NCBI RefSeq assembly: GCF_026626705.1
Contig: NZ_JAPNKC010000002.1
Location: 83,200-147,199 of the forward strand
DNA: 64,000 nt
Direction of reading: 5' to 3'
Origin: Pyxidicoccus sp. MSG2
GTDB taxonomy: Bacteria; Myxococcota; Myxococcia; Myxococcales; Myxococcaceae
The translations under genes and the position numbers were made by a program. The stretch's first letter is position 1. Each line of letters starts with the position of its first letter. Positions 37,489 through 46,659 of this stretch are shown one piece after another. Below the pieces are notes generated by a model that was given only the letters and a program-made list of their open reading frames with translations, was not told the origin of the DNA and did no database searches.

Positions 37489-38424
37489 ATGTCAGGTACC
37501 CACAATCACTCAGCGCCGTCACCGGGCCGGGCATTCGCGCTGGGCGTTTCGCTCAACCTGGCCTTCGTGGCCATCGAGGCCACCTTTGGGGTTGTTTCCG
37601 GCTCGCTGGCACTGTTGGCGGATGCCGGGCACAACCTGAGCGACGTCCTCGGGCTGGTGCTCGCCTGGGGAGCGAGCATCCTGGCCCGGCGGAAGCCGAC
37701 GGAGCGGCACACCTATGGCCTGCGCAGCTCGTCCATCCTGGCCGCTTTTCTCAATGCCCTCCTGCTGCTCGTCGCGGTGGGCGGCATCGGCTGGGAGGCG
37801 GTGCGGCGGCTGGGACAGCCCGCCCCTGTCTCCAGTGTCACCATCATGGCCGTGGCCAGCGTGGGCATCCTCATCAACACCGTCACGGCCCTGCTCTTCT
37901 GGAAGGACCGAAAGAAGGACCTCAACATCCGGGGGGCCTTCCTCCACATGGCCGCGGACGCGGGCGTCTCACTCGGCGTCGTCCTGGCCGGTGCCCTCAT
38001 CCATTTCACCGGGTGGGAATGGCTGGACCCCGTGGTGACGCTTGCAATCGCGGTCCTCATCTTCGTGGGGACGTGGGGCCTGCTCAAGGACTCGGTCAAC
38101 CTCGCGCTGCATGCCGTGCCGGAGAACATCGACATGGCTTCGGTGCGGGAGAAACTCGGCCAGGCGCCCGGTGTCTCCGAGGTGCATGACTTGCACGTCT
38201 GGGCCATGAGCACGACGGAGGCGGCGCTGACGGCCCATCTCGTCGTCCGCGGAATGCAGCCGGATGACGCGTTCCTTGACCGGCTGAAGCGGCAGCTCCA
38301 CGACGAGTTTGGCATCGAGCACGTCACACTCCAGGTGGAAGCAGGGGCGCTCTCCGGCTGCTGTCAGCTCGCTCCCCAGAGGGAGCCCCGCCCGGCGCAT
38401 GCAGGAGAGGGACGCCATGTCTGA
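37489..38424 (+). CDS. czcD: CzcD/ZitB-type cation diffusion facilitator
   Basis: 311 residues from the ATG at 37489. Six transmembrane helices carry the zinc-site residues in LADAGHNLSDV (helix 2) and HMAADAGVSLGVV (helix 5), the HxxxD/DxxxD pattern of zinc-transporting CDF proteins. The cytoplasmic C-terminal domain has VHDLHVWAMSTTEAALTAHL. The N-terminus carries His (GTHNHS), and the C-terminus has an extra GCCQLAPQREPRPAHAGEGRH tail. It exports Zn, Cd or Co from the cytoplasm to the periplasm, feeding the Czc pumps. It overlaps the next gene by 8 bases. Confidence 0.93.
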   Translation: MSGTHNHSAPSPGRAFALGVSLNLAFVAIEATFGVVSGSLALLADAGHNLSDVLGLVLAWGASILARRKPTERHTYGLRSSSILAAFLNALLLLVAVGGIGWEAVRRLGQPAPVSSVTIMAVASVGILINTVTALLFWKDRKKDLNIRGAFLHMAADAGVSLGVVLAGALIHFTGWEWLDPVVTLAIAVLIFVGTWGLLKDSVNLALHAVPENIDMASVREKLGQAPGVSEVHDLHVWAMSTTEAALTAHLVVRGMQPDDAFLDRLKRQLHDEFGIEHVTLQVEAGALSGCCQLAPQREPRPAHAGEGRHV

Positions 38425-39067
38425 AGCTTTCGTCCTGTCCGGTGACCGCGTGCCGCTCCTCAGGCGGGCCACGGCCCTGACACTCCTCACCGTCAGTTGG
38501 AACCTCGTCGAGGGCGCTAGCGCGGTGGCGGCCGCCCTCGCCGCCGGCAGCGTGGCGTTGCTTGGTTTCGGCGTGGACAGCTTCGTGGAGAGCACGTCGG
38601 CGGGTGTCATGCTGTGGCGGCTGTCCGCGGAGCGGAACACCCGCCGCACGCCAGCGGAGTTGCAGAAGCTCGACAGGCGCGCGCACCAACTCATCGGACT
38701 GACGCTCATCCTGCTCGCCGCGTACGTCACCTGGGACGCAAGCACGGCGCTGCTCACGGGTGAGCGTGCGCAGCCGAGCATCGTCGGCCTGGTGCTGACC
38801 AGCGTCTCCTTGGCGGTGATGATGTGGCTTGCCCGCGCGAAGAAGCGCACCGCGGCGGCGCTCGGCAGCAGAGCCATGGAGGCGGACGCCTTCCAGACAT
38901 CCGCCTGCTGGTGGTTGTCGCTCATCACCCTGGTGGGCATCGGCCTCAACGCCGCATGGGGCTGGTGGTGGGCGGACCCCATTGCCGCGCTGGGAATGAC
39001 GCTCTTCATCGCGAAGGAAGGCTGGGAAGCCTGGAAGGGCGAGGACACGTGCGCGACATGCTCGTGA
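38417..39067 (+). CDS. Second cation-efflux (CDF-like) membrane protein
   Basis: 216 residues from the ATG at 38417, overlapping czcD. Six hydrophobic helices are present. The CDF-type motif is altered: SVALLGFGVDSFVESTSAGV in helix 2 and ALGSRAMEADAFQTSACW in helix 5, with Asp/Glu but fewer His than CzcD. There is no cytoplasmic C-terminal domain; the protein ends CATCS. This matches short CDF relatives annotated as cation transporters. Whether it moves metal alone or with CzcD is unknown. Confidence 0.82.
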   Translation: MSEAFVLSGDRVPLLRRATALTLLTVSWNLVEGASAVAAALAAGSVALLGFGVDSFVESTSAGVMLWRLSAERNTRRTPAELQKLDRRAHQLIGLTLILLAAYVTWDASTALLTGERAQPSIVGLVLTSVSLAVMMWLARAKKRTAAALGSRAMEADAFQTSACWWLSLITLVGIGLNAAWGWWWADPIAALGMTLFIAKEGWEAWKGEDTCATCS

Positions 39068-39305
39068 GCTGGAAGATGAACGGCCAGCGCTCCGAGTGCT
39101 TCTTCACGTTGGAGCGAAGAGCCACACCCGGCCAGATGAGGGAGGGCTTTCGTCTCGCTGCGGCATGCGCTTTCCAACACCCACCGACCCAGATGGCGCG
39201 GCCCTGGTTGGCTGGAAGGGGACTGTCGTTCCTGTCATGGAAACGTCCTGACAATGGGCGCCCCTGGGTTGCAGCCTCACGGTGTGTGCGCTAAGGAAAC
39301 CCCTG

Positions 39306-39635
39306 GTGCTCCGACTTCTCCTCGTCATCGTGCTGGTCCATGGCCTCGTGCCTTCCCTCGGGGAGGGAGTCGAGCTGGCCGTGCACTACGCGACGTCAGG
39401 TCATCTGGCTCACTTTGAGCCAGGGGAGAAGGACCTGGACGTGGGGAACCAGGAGCACGGCTGCGGCCCGGTGGCACACCACTGTCGCTGCTGCGCCAGC
39501 CAGCCGGTGCTTCCTACCAGCGTGGCGGAAGTCGCACCCTCGCCGCCCGTCGCCAACGGGCCCATTTTCGGGCCTGAGCAGCGAGTTGCCGTGGGTACCT
39601 ACCGGCGGCTGCTGCGTCCGCCGATAGCAGTCTAG
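39306..39635 (+). CDS. Small exported Cys/His-rich protein preceding czcCBA
   Basis: 109 residues from a GTG at 39306, chosen because AAGGAAAC lies just upstream; a GTG at 39282 would add eight residues. The hydrophobic start (LRLLLVIVLVHGL) is a signal or anchor. Then come ELAVHYATSGHLAHFEPG and a cluster GCGPVAHHCRCCASQP, and a Pro-rich tail. Small proteins of this layout often lie immediately before czcC and may be metal chaperones. It parallels the gene at 26278 in position and design. Confidence 0.7.
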   Translation: MLRLLLVIVLVHGLVPSLGEGVELAVHYATSGHLAHFEPGEKDLDVGNQEHGCGPVAHHCRCCASQPVLPTSVAEVAPSPPVANGPIFGPEQRVAVGTYRRLLRPPIAV

Positions 39636-39976
39636 GCCGCGCGCATACACGCCGTGCGTTCCCGGTGGGACTGCCTGCTTGGGCGGGCGACCCACCCGTG
39701 GGCTGCATGACGCCGTGAAGTTGGTTCAGGCGTACCCGACATCTCTGGCACTCAACTGGCGCACACCAGGAAGTTGCCTGTCCATGGGCTTCTCGGTTCG
39801 TACGCGGGGGCGTCCGGAGAGCACGACGAAGCCGGGTTCGCCGCGCGCGCAGGCGTCTTCCCTCCACTGAAGCGGCCACTCCTCCCACCGGGCACGACGT
39901 CCGGCTGGAGGGCGGCCCTGGCCCGTTCCCGCTGTTCTTCGCGGAAGCCGCACCCGGTCCAGCCGGGGCTGCTTCC
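39636..39976. other. Intergenic stretch upstream of czcC
   Basis: 341 bases. No gene could be supported. A weak -24/-12-like sequence, TGGCACTCAACTGGC, lies at 39746-39760 with GG-N10-GC spacing but a poor -12 element and no regulon palindrome nearby. The stretch probably holds the czcC promoter. Confidence 0.4.
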
Positions 39977-41239
39977 ATGACGCATGCCTCTATGTTTCCA
40001 AGCCGGATTCGTCCCCTTCGACTGCTATCCCTTTCCTGCCTGGTGTGGCTCCTGCCTGAGCCCGCCCTGGCCCAACGCAAACTGACATCCGAAGGCGCGG
40101 TGGCACTCGCGCTGGAGCACAGCCCGCGCCTTCTTCCAGCGCGTGCGGAAGCCGCCGCCGCGCGGGCGCGTCTGGAGGGGGCCTCTCTCCTCTTCCAGCA
40201 GAACCCGGAGGTGTCGGCCGCCGTCGGGCCCCGGCAGCGGCCGGGAAACACCAGCGTGGACGTCGGGCTGGGGGTAAGCCAGCGGCTCGAAGTCTTCGGC
40301 CAGCGTGGCGCCCGCAAGGACGCCGCGAGAGCGGAGCTGAGCAGCAGCGAGGCACGCCTGGAGGCGCTGAAGGTCGACCTTGCGGCCGAGGCACGCGAGG
40401 CTTTCGCCCAGGCCGTAGCGGCGGAACAGGAAGTCCGGCTGGCCGAGGAGGGGCGTACCCTGGCTGACCAGGCGTTCCGGGCCGCCCAGGAGCGCCAAGC
40501 AGCGGGCGCCGCTTCTCGCATCGAGGCCAACACCGCACGCGTGGAGCAGGGCCGCGCTGCCCGAGAGAGCGCGCTGGCCCTCCAGCGGCGCTCGGTGGCC
40601 TACGCACAACTGCGCCTGTTGTTGGGCCTGGAGTCCTCCGAAGCGTTGGCGCTAGAGGGCGGAGTCATGGCTCCGCCGTCCGCACAGGCGCCGCCCTTGG
40701 AAACGCTCCTCGAGAGGGCGCTCGCGCACAGAGCAGAGGTGAAGGCGGCGCGGGCGGAGGTCGACGCCGCCCGGGCGGAAGGCAAGCTCGCCGCGCGCGA
40801 GGCCCTGCCCAGCCCCCGCCTCGGGGCGAGCTACAGCCGCGAGGAGGATGCCAACATCATCCAGGGCACCCTTTCTCTCGAGCTGCCCGTTTTCAATCGC
40901 AACCCGGCGGCCCGGGGCGTGAGCGCCGCGCGCCTGACGCAGGCGGAGGGCACGCTTCGGGCCGTCGAGCAGCTGGTGCGCTCCGAGGTGACGCTCGCGC
41001 TGGAGCGCTACCAGGGCGCGAGCGCCGCCGCAGCCGTCTACAGCGAGGACGTCCTCGCCGCGCTCCAGGAGAACCTGGAGCTGGTCAACGAAGCGTACCG
41101 CGCCGGCAAGGTGGACTTCTTGGAGCTGCTGGTCATCCGGCGGGAGTCCCTGGACGCACGGCGGGGCTACATCGACGCGCTGCGGGAGTTGGCCACCGCG
41201 GACGCACAACTGAAGCGGGCAGTCGGGAGCCTTCCATGA
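39977..41239 (+). CDS. czcC: CzcC-type outer-membrane efflux channel
   Basis: 420 residues with a signal peptide ending near LPEPALAQ. Two long coiled-coil regions repeat the TolC pattern (ARAEAAAARARLEGASLLFQ early, VKAARAEVDAARAEGKLAA later), with GLGVSQRLEVFGQRGARK and GTLSLELPVFNRNPAARGV at the strand regions. It is the outer-membrane exit of the CzcCBA complex. The stop overlaps the czcB start by 4 bases. It might also serve the RND pair at 27021-31749, which lacks its own channel. Confidence 0.92.
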   Translation: MTHASMFPSRIRPLRLLSLSCLVWLLPEPALAQRKLTSEGAVALALEHSPRLLPARAEAAAARARLEGASLLFQQNPEVSAAVGPRQRPGNTSVDVGLGVSQRLEVFGQRGARKDAARAELSSSEARLEALKVDLAAEAREAFAQAVAAEQEVRLAEEGRTLADQAFRAAQERQAAGAASRIEANTARVEQGRAARESALALQRRSVAYAQLRLLLGLESSEALALEGGVMAPPSAQAPPLETLLERALAHRAEVKAARAEVDAARAEGKLAAREALPSPRLGASYSREEDANIIQGTLSLELPVFNRNPAARGVSAARLTQAEGTLRAVEQLVRSEVTLALERYQGASAAAAVYSEDVLAALQENLELVNEAYRAGKVDFLELLVIRRESLDARRGYIDALRELATADAQLKRAVGSLP

Positions 41240-42492
41240 CTCGTTACATGCTGCTGTGCTTGACGCTCTCCTCCCTGCTGCTCGGCTGCTCACGCAAGGA
41301 GGAAACGCCGCCCGGAGGCGCCGAACCCAAGGCAGGCGCGGGCGAAACAAAGGCAGCGGAGGGTGACGCTGCCCCTGGGGAGGGCGAAGGCCATGGGGAG
41401 GGGCACGAGGAAATCATCACCCTCCCACCCGAGGCGCTGAAGAATGCCCAGCTGCAGCGGGCCCACGCGCAGCTCAAGCCGCTTTCCAGGGGGCTTACCG
41501 CCGCCGCGCGCATCTCGTTCACCCAGAAGGGCGTCGCCCAGGTGGCGGCGCGCGTCCCCGGACGGATTGCCAGCATTGAAGTCAACCTGGGGCAGAAGGT
41601 GAAGAAGGGCGACGTGCTCGGGTACCTGGAGAGTCCGGAGCTGGGCCAGGCGCGCGCCGACTACCTCTCGGCGGCAACGAAGTCACGCGTGGCCGAGGAG
41701 AACTTCCGCCGGGAGAAGGAGTTGCTGGGAAAAGGCATCTCCTCGGAGAGGGAAGCGCGCCAGGCGGAGGCGGAATTCTCCACGGCGCAGGCGGACATGA
41801 ATGCGGCGGAGGGGCGACTGCATGCGCTCGGGCTCAATGACGCGGAGATTCGCGCGCTCAAGGCCGACGAGCACTACAGCTCGCGATTCCCGGCTCGCAG
41901 CCCACTGGACGGCACAGTCGTGCAGATTGGCGGCACCGTGGGGGCCAGCGTGGACGCGTCCACGCCCCTCTACACCGTCGCGGACCTGCGGGAGCTCTGG
42001 GTGGTGCTGGACGTCTTCGAGTCCCAGCTGCGCAGCGTACGGGTCGGCCAGCCGGTGGCCCTCACCGTCTCAGCTCTCGGCGACAGGCGCTTCGAGGGCC
42101 GCGTCGAATACATCGGCGATGTCGTCGATGAGAAGACGCGCTCGGTGCCGGTGCGGGTGGCCGTCCCCAACGCCGACGGAGCCCTCAAGGCGGGCATGTT
42201 CGCCCAGGCGGAAGTCCTCACCACGGAGGGGACAGCATCCGATGCCGGGACTCCCGAGCCCACGCGCCTCGTCATCCCGCGCGAGGCCGTGCAGAAGGTG
42301 GGCGAGGAGCAGTTCGTCTTCGTCCCGGTGAAGGAGAACCAGTTCAAGCCCGTGAAGGTGCGGGCCGGCGCGAGCTCCGCCCGGGAGGTGGAGGTGCTCT
42401 CCGGCATCGAGGCGGGCACCGAGGTCGTCACGCAGGGCGCGTTCATTCTCAAGTCCGAGCTCTCCAAGGAGAGCATGGGCGAGCACGACTGA
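41236..42492 (+). CDS. czcB: CzcB-type periplasmic adaptor lipoprotein
   Basis: 418 residues. The lipoprotein signal has Cys18 (LLLGCS). A charged linker with GEGEGHGEGHEEI precedes the adaptor fold: TAAARISFTQKGVAQVAARV, lipoyl IASIEVNLGQKVKKGDVLGY, hairpin KELLGKGISSEREARQAEAE and barrel LRELWVVLDVFESQLRSVRV. This is the usual length for the family and lacks the Cys/His repeats of the adaptor at 27021. It overlaps czcC at its start, and czcA follows after 15 bases. Confidence 0.93.
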   Translation: MTRYMLLCLTLSSLLLGCSRKEETPPGGAEPKAGAGETKAAEGDAAPGEGEGHGEGHEEIITLPPEALKNAQLQRAHAQLKPLSRGLTAAARISFTQKGVAQVAARVPGRIASIEVNLGQKVKKGDVLGYLESPELGQARADYLSAATKSRVAEENFRREKELLGKGISSEREARQAEAEFSTAQADMNAAEGRLHALGLNDAEIRALKADEHYSSRFPARSPLDGTVVQIGGTVGASVDASTPLYTVADLRELWVVLDVFESQLRSVRVGQPVALTVSALGDRRFEGRVEYIGDVVDEKTRSVPVRVAVPNADGALKAGMFAQAEVLTTEGTASDAGTPEPTRLVIPREAVQKVGEEQFVFVPVKENQFKPVKVRAGASSAREVEVLSGIEAGTEVVTQGAFILKSELSKESMGEHD

Positions 42493-42507
42493 GGGCGGCG
42501 GGCCACC

Positions 42508-45500
42508 ATGTTCGACAAAATCATCCACTTCTCCATCAAGAACCGCTTCCTCATCTTCGTCCTGACGGCCGTCCTCATCGGCTTCGGACTCAACGCGCTG
42601 AGAAACCTGCCCATCGACGCAGTCCCAGACGTCACCAACGTGCAGGTGCAGGTGCTCACCACCTCGCCGGGCCTGGGGCCCGTGGAGGTGGAGAAGTTCG
42701 TCACCGTGCCCGTGGAGACGGCAATGAGCGGGCTGCCGGACACCGAGGAGATTCGCTCGGTTTCCAAGTTCGGCCTCTCCGTCGTCACCGTCGTCTTCAA
42801 GGACGAGGTGAACATCTACTTCGCGCGCCAGCTGGTGCAGGAGCGGCTCACCACGGCGAAGGAGAGCATTCCTCCAGGCTACGGCACGCCGGAGATGGGC
42901 CCCATCTCCAGCGGCCTGGGCGAAATCTACCAGTTCGAGGTGAAGGGCGAGGGGAAGAGCCCGATGGAGCTGCGCTCCATTCTCGAGTGGCAGATTTCCC
43001 CCCGGCTTCGCGGTGTACCCGGCGTCGTCGAGGTGAATGCCTTCGGCGGGGAGCTGAAGACCTACGAGGTGCAGCTGGACCCCGCGCAGCTCTCGGCTCA
43101 CGGCCTGTCGCTGGAGCAGGTCTTCCACGCGCTGGAGGAGAACAACGCCAACGCCGGAGGCGCCTACATCACACGCGCGCAGGAGCAGGTGCTCATCCGC
43201 GGAGAAGGCATCGTCGAGACTCTGGACGACATCGCCAGCATCGTCGTCTCCACCTCGTCTCAGGGCACGCCCATCTACATCCGCAACGTGGCCGAGGTGA
43301 AGTTCGCGCCCCAGGTGCGCCAAGGTGCCGTCACCCGCGACGGGAAGGGTGAAGCCGTCACCGGCATCGTGATGATGCTCATCGGCCAGAATTCGCGTGC
43401 GGTGGTCAACGACGTGAAGGCCGTCGTCGAGGAAATCCGTCCGACGCTTCCGCAGGGCGTAACCATCGACACCTTCTACGACCGCACGGACTTGGTGCGA
43501 AAAACCATCCACACGGTGGCCAAGAATCTCATCGAGGGCGGCCTCCTGGTGGTGGTGGTGCTCTTCCTGATGCTGCGCAACCTGCGCGCCGGCCTCATCG
43601 TGGCAAGTGCCATCCCACTCTGCATGCTAACGGCCTTCATCGGCATGCGGGAGCTCGGCATCTCGGGGAATCTGATGAGCCTGGGCGCCATCGACTTCGG
43701 GCTCATCGTGGATGGCGCCCTCATCATCATCGAAAACTCCGTGCGACACATCGCCGAGAGAAACCACGAGCTCGGCCGTGCGCTAACCCGCGAAGAGCGG
43801 GACGAGGTGGCGTACCGCAGCGCCATCGAGATGGTGCGGCCCGCCTCCTTTGGCGTGGGCATCATCGCCGTCGTCTACCTGCCCATCCTCAGCCTCACCG
43901 GCATCGAGGGGAAGATGTTCCGCCCCATGGCCATCACGGTCATCTGCGCGCTCGCGGGAGCCTTCGTCCTCTCCCTCACGCTGGTGCCCGCGCTCGCCTC
44001 CCTCGTGCTGCCGCGCAAGGTGCAGGAGAAGGAGAGCTTCATCATCGTCGGGGCCCGCAGGGTGTACGAGCCCGCGCTGGCCTGGTGCCTCTCGCGCCGC
44101 AAGGCAGTGGTGGCAATCGCAGTAGCTGTCCTCGCTGTGAGCCTCGCGACGCTGCCCCTCCTGGGCGCCGAGTTCATCCCCCGCCTCGATGAAGGGGCGC
44201 TCGCGCTTCAAGCGTGGCGCGTGCCCTCGGTGTCGCTGGAGGAGTCGGTGCGGCAGACCACCCTCATCGAGCGCGTGCTCAAGCGCTTCCCCGAGGTGCA
44301 GACGGTGGTTTCACGAACGGGCCGGGCGGAGATTGCCACCGACCCCATGGGCGTCGAAATCTCCGACATCCTCGTGATGCTCAAGCCTCACGAGGAATGG
44401 ACGACCGCGAAGGACCGCGACGGCCTCATCTCCGTCTTCGACGAGGCACTGCGCAAGGAAGTGCCCGGGAGCGTCTTCAGCTACTCGCAGCCCATCGAGC
44501 TGCGCGTCAGCGAGCTCATCTCCGGCGTTCGCTCCGACCTCGCCGTGAAGCTCTATGGCGAGGACCTGGACGTGCTGAAGAAGACGGGTGACCGGCTGGT
44601 GAGTGCACTCTCCAAGGTGCCCGGCGCGGCGGACGTGAAGGCGGAGCAGGTGGCGGGCCTGCCGGTTGCACGCATCCAGGTGGACCGCCAGGCCATTGCC
44701 CGTTACGGCATCAACGTCCGCCAGGTGCTCGACACCATCGAGACTATCGGGGGACGCGAAGTCGGCACGGTGCTGGAGGGCCAGAAGCGCTTCGCCCTGC
44801 AGGTGCGCTTCAAGCCGGACGCGCGCGCCACGGTGGAGGGGCTGGGGGCGCTGAAGGTGGCGACTGCCACCGGGCAGCTCATTCCCCTGTCCGAACTCGC
44901 AAGGGTGGTGGTGGAGGAGGGTCCGGCCCAGGTGAGCCGGGAGAACATCCAGCGGCGCATCACCATCGAGGGAAACGTCCGCGGGCGCGACTTGCAGGGC
45001 TTCGCGGCCGAGGCGCAGGCTGTCGTCGCGCGCGAGGTGAAGTTGCCGCCCGGCTACTGGCTCGAATGGGGCGGTCAGTTCGAGAATCTGCAGTCCGCGG
45101 GCCGCCGGCTCGCGATTGTGGTGCCGCTGACGCTCTTCCTCATCTTCGTGTTGCTCTACAGCAGCTTCGGTGCGGTGCGGCCGGCGGCGCTCATCTACCT
45201 CAACATCCCCTTCGCCGTGACGGGCGGGTTGCTTGCATTGCTGGTTCGCGGCATGCCGCTCTCCATCTCCGCGGCCGTGGGCTTCATCGCGCTCTTCGGC
45301 GTGGCCGTCCTCAACGGCCTGGTGCTGGTGAGCTACATGCGACAGCTTCGCCAGGAGGGACGCACCCCGGCGCAGGCCGCGCACGACGCCGCGCACCTGC
45401 GCCTCAGGCCCGTCCTCACCACCGCGCTGGTGGCAAGCCTGGGCTTCATCCCCATGGCCTTCGCCAGCGGTGCGGGCGCGGAGGTGCAGAAGCCGCTCGC

Positions 45501-45669
45501 GACAGTCGTCATCGGCGGCCTCCTCAGCTCCACGTTGCTGACGCTGCTGGTGTTGCCCACCGTCTACACTTGGTTTGACCGAGGCAGTCCGGTGGTGGCC
45601 CCTGTTCCCCCTGAGCAGTCCTCGGGCGCCGACGGACATCCCCGTGTTGCGGAAGGAGGCGTGTCATGA
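42508..45669 (+). CDS. czcA: CzcA-type heavy-metal RND efflux pump
   Basis: 1053 residues. Full HME-RND pump with the fourth-helix motif DFGLIVDGALIIIEN, the DFG-x3-DGA pattern of the Zn/Co/Cd CzcA group, and the porter block YSQPIELRVSELISGVRSDL. It exports divalent cations with proton import. It ends in GVS with the stop overlapped by the PII-like gene. Compared with the CzcA at 28600, the DGA versus DSS difference in the proton-relay helix suggests different ion preferences. Confidence 0.95.
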   Translation: MFDKIIHFSIKNRFLIFVLTAVLIGFGLNALRNLPIDAVPDVTNVQVQVLTTSPGLGPVEVEKFVTVPVETAMSGLPDTEEIRSVSKFGLSVVTVVFKDEVNIYFARQLVQERLTTAKESIPPGYGTPEMGPISSGLGEIYQFEVKGEGKSPMELRSILEWQISPRLRGVPGVVEVNAFGGELKTYEVQLDPAQLSAHGLSLEQVFHALEENNANAGGAYITRAQEQVLIRGEGIVETLDDIASIVVSTSSQGTPIYIRNVAEVKFAPQVRQGAVTRDGKGEAVTGIVMMLIGQNSRAVVNDVKAVVEEIRPTLPQGVTIDTFYDRTDLVRKTIHTVAKNLIEGGLLVVVVLFLMLRNLRAGLIVASAIPLCMLTAFIGMRELGISGNLMSLGAIDFGLIVDGALIIIENSVRHIAERNHELGRALTREERDEVAYRSAIEMVRPASFGVGIIAVVYLPILSLTGIEGKMFRPMAITVICALAGAFVLSLTLVPALASLVLPRKVQEKESFIIVGARRVYEPALAWCLSRRKAVVAIAVAVLAVSLATLPLLGAEFIPRLDEGALALQAWRVPSVSLEESVRQTTLIERVLKRFPEVQTVVSRTGRAEIATDPMGVEISDILVMLKPHEEWTTAKDRDGLISVFDEALRKEVPGSVFSYSQPIELRVSELISGVRSDLAVKLYGEDLDVLKKTGDRLVSALSKVPGAADVKAEQVAGLPVARIQVDRQAIARYGINVRQVLDTIETIGGREVGTVLEGQKRFALQVRFKPDARATVEGLGALKVATATGQLIPLSELARVVVEEGPAQVSRENIQRRITIEGNVRGRDLQGFAAEAQAVVAREVKLPPGYWLEWGGQFENLQSAGRRLAIVVPLTLFLIFVLLYSSFGAVRPAALIYLNIPFAVTGGLLALLVRGMPLSISAAVGFIALFGVAVLNGLVLVSYMRQLRQEGRTPAQAAHDAAHLRLRPVLTTALVASLGFIPMAFASGAGAEVQKPLATVVIGGLLSSTLLTLLVLPTVYTWFDRGSPVVAPVPPEQSSGADGHPRVAEGGVS

Positions 45670-46007
45670 AGGAGATTCAGGCCATCATCCAGCCCTTTAA
45701 GCTAAGCGCCGTCACCGATGCGCTCCAGGTCATCCCCGGCGTGGGCGGCATCACAGCCATGGACGTGCGGGGCTTCGGGCACCAACGGGGCGAGAATGGC
45801 CTCGAGAAGCCCGCGCACGGCTCGGTCAACTACACACCGAAGGTCATGCTCGTGCTCGCCGTGCCGGACGCCGTGGTTGCGCCCGTCCTCGCCGCCATTG
45901 AGCGGCACGCCCACACCGGCAACCCGGGGGACGGGAAGGTCCTCGTCCTGCCGGTGGAGGATGCCCTGCGCGTCAGAACGGGCGAGCGAGGGGAAGGCGC
46001 GCTGTGA
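45666..46007 (+). CDS. PII-like signalling protein coupled to czcA
   Basis: 113 residues starting within the czcA stop (4-base overlap). It has the PII fold: MKEIQAIIQPFKLSAVTDAL, a T-loop region GHQRGENGLEKPAHGSVNY, then PKVMLVLAVPDAVVAPVLAA and TGNPGDGKVLVLPVEDALRVRTGE. The T-loop is not that of GlnB (no conserved uridylylated Tyr51 context). PII homologues next to RND metal pumps form a known separate group. It may sense adenine nucleotides or metal and gate the pump, which is inferred from coupling. Confidence 0.9.
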   Translation: MKEIQAIIQPFKLSAVTDALQVIPGVGGITAMDVRGFGHQRGENGLEKPAHGSVNYTPKVMLVLAVPDAVVAPVLAAIERHAHTGNPGDGKVLVLPVEDALRVRTGERGEGAL

Positions 46008-46380
46008 GGGCAACTTCCGGCGCGACCTCCGTGCGCGTGGCGGAACTCGCCGCATAGACCGAGGTAGCAAGCGCCGCGACACACGCGACACAGAGGGGAT
46101 GGGCTCTCGGCTGTAGCCTCCCGTTTCCCCCTGACTGGCACGAGCAGCGAGGGGCGTCGGCACATGCTGGCGCCCTGCGTCGTTCACGTCAGCCGCAGCT
46201 TGGGTGCACAGGTGCCGAGGTTCCGAGGGCGAGCACCAAGTTGTCCCTGCTGGCGAGGTCCCTGCTCCACGCCCAGCCGATGGCGTTGTTTCCACAGAGT
46301 TCTAATCGGCCACCCATTCGTCGGAGGGAGAGGGCGCGTCGTGCAGGCAGCCACACGTGTCCATCTTTTCACGTATCTAT
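46008..46380. other. Junction between the metal island and the mobile region
   Basis: 373 bases between convergent transcription units (PII-like gene on plus, a frameshifted gene on minus). I see no gene, no tRNA and no clear attachment-site repeat. Gene style changes here from recognisable metal genes to small unknown minus-strand genes. Confidence 0.4.
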
Positions 46381-46651
46381 TCACCTGCAGGCAGGTGTGG
46401 CGGCATCAGTCGGCCCCGGCGGGTGTCCAGACGCCTCTGCAGAAAGCCGGTCCGCAATCTCCCCAAGCTCTTGGTCCAAGGCATCCAGGTCGATGCCGGT
46501 AAGGCGGGCGTCGAGCCCCGCGGCCGCGAACGCGGGGGGCTTCGAGGTACAGGTGAGCGTCGCCTGACTCGGCGAGCTGCCGAACTCGAATCGCTGCCAG
46601 AGCCACTGCGAGCCGGCGAAGTTCTGCGGGCGTTATCTCGTTTGACGTCAC
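46381..46651 (-). pseudogene. Small gene with a one-base frameshift in a C6 run
   Basis: From the ATG at 46651, eight bases after the preceding gene, the frame reads MTSNEITPAELRRLAVALAA and then DAHLYLEAP, after which it turns into low-quality Arg/Pro sequence. Removing one base in the homopolymer at 46534-46539 (CCCCCC on this strand) restores a natural continuation, PAFAAAGLDARLTGIDLDAL then DQELGEIADRLSAEASGHPP, to a stop at 46381. The restored product is about 89 residues, acidic and helical. It is either a real pseudogene, a phase-variable tract or a sequencing error. The function is unknown. Confidence 0.6.
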
Positions 46652-46659
46652 GTCCTCAG

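Noticed and set aside
39746..39760. Sigma-54 promoter for czcC
   Set aside because: The -24 TGGCAC and 10-base spacing fit, but the -12 element (TGGC) is poor and no palindrome of the regulon lies upstream.
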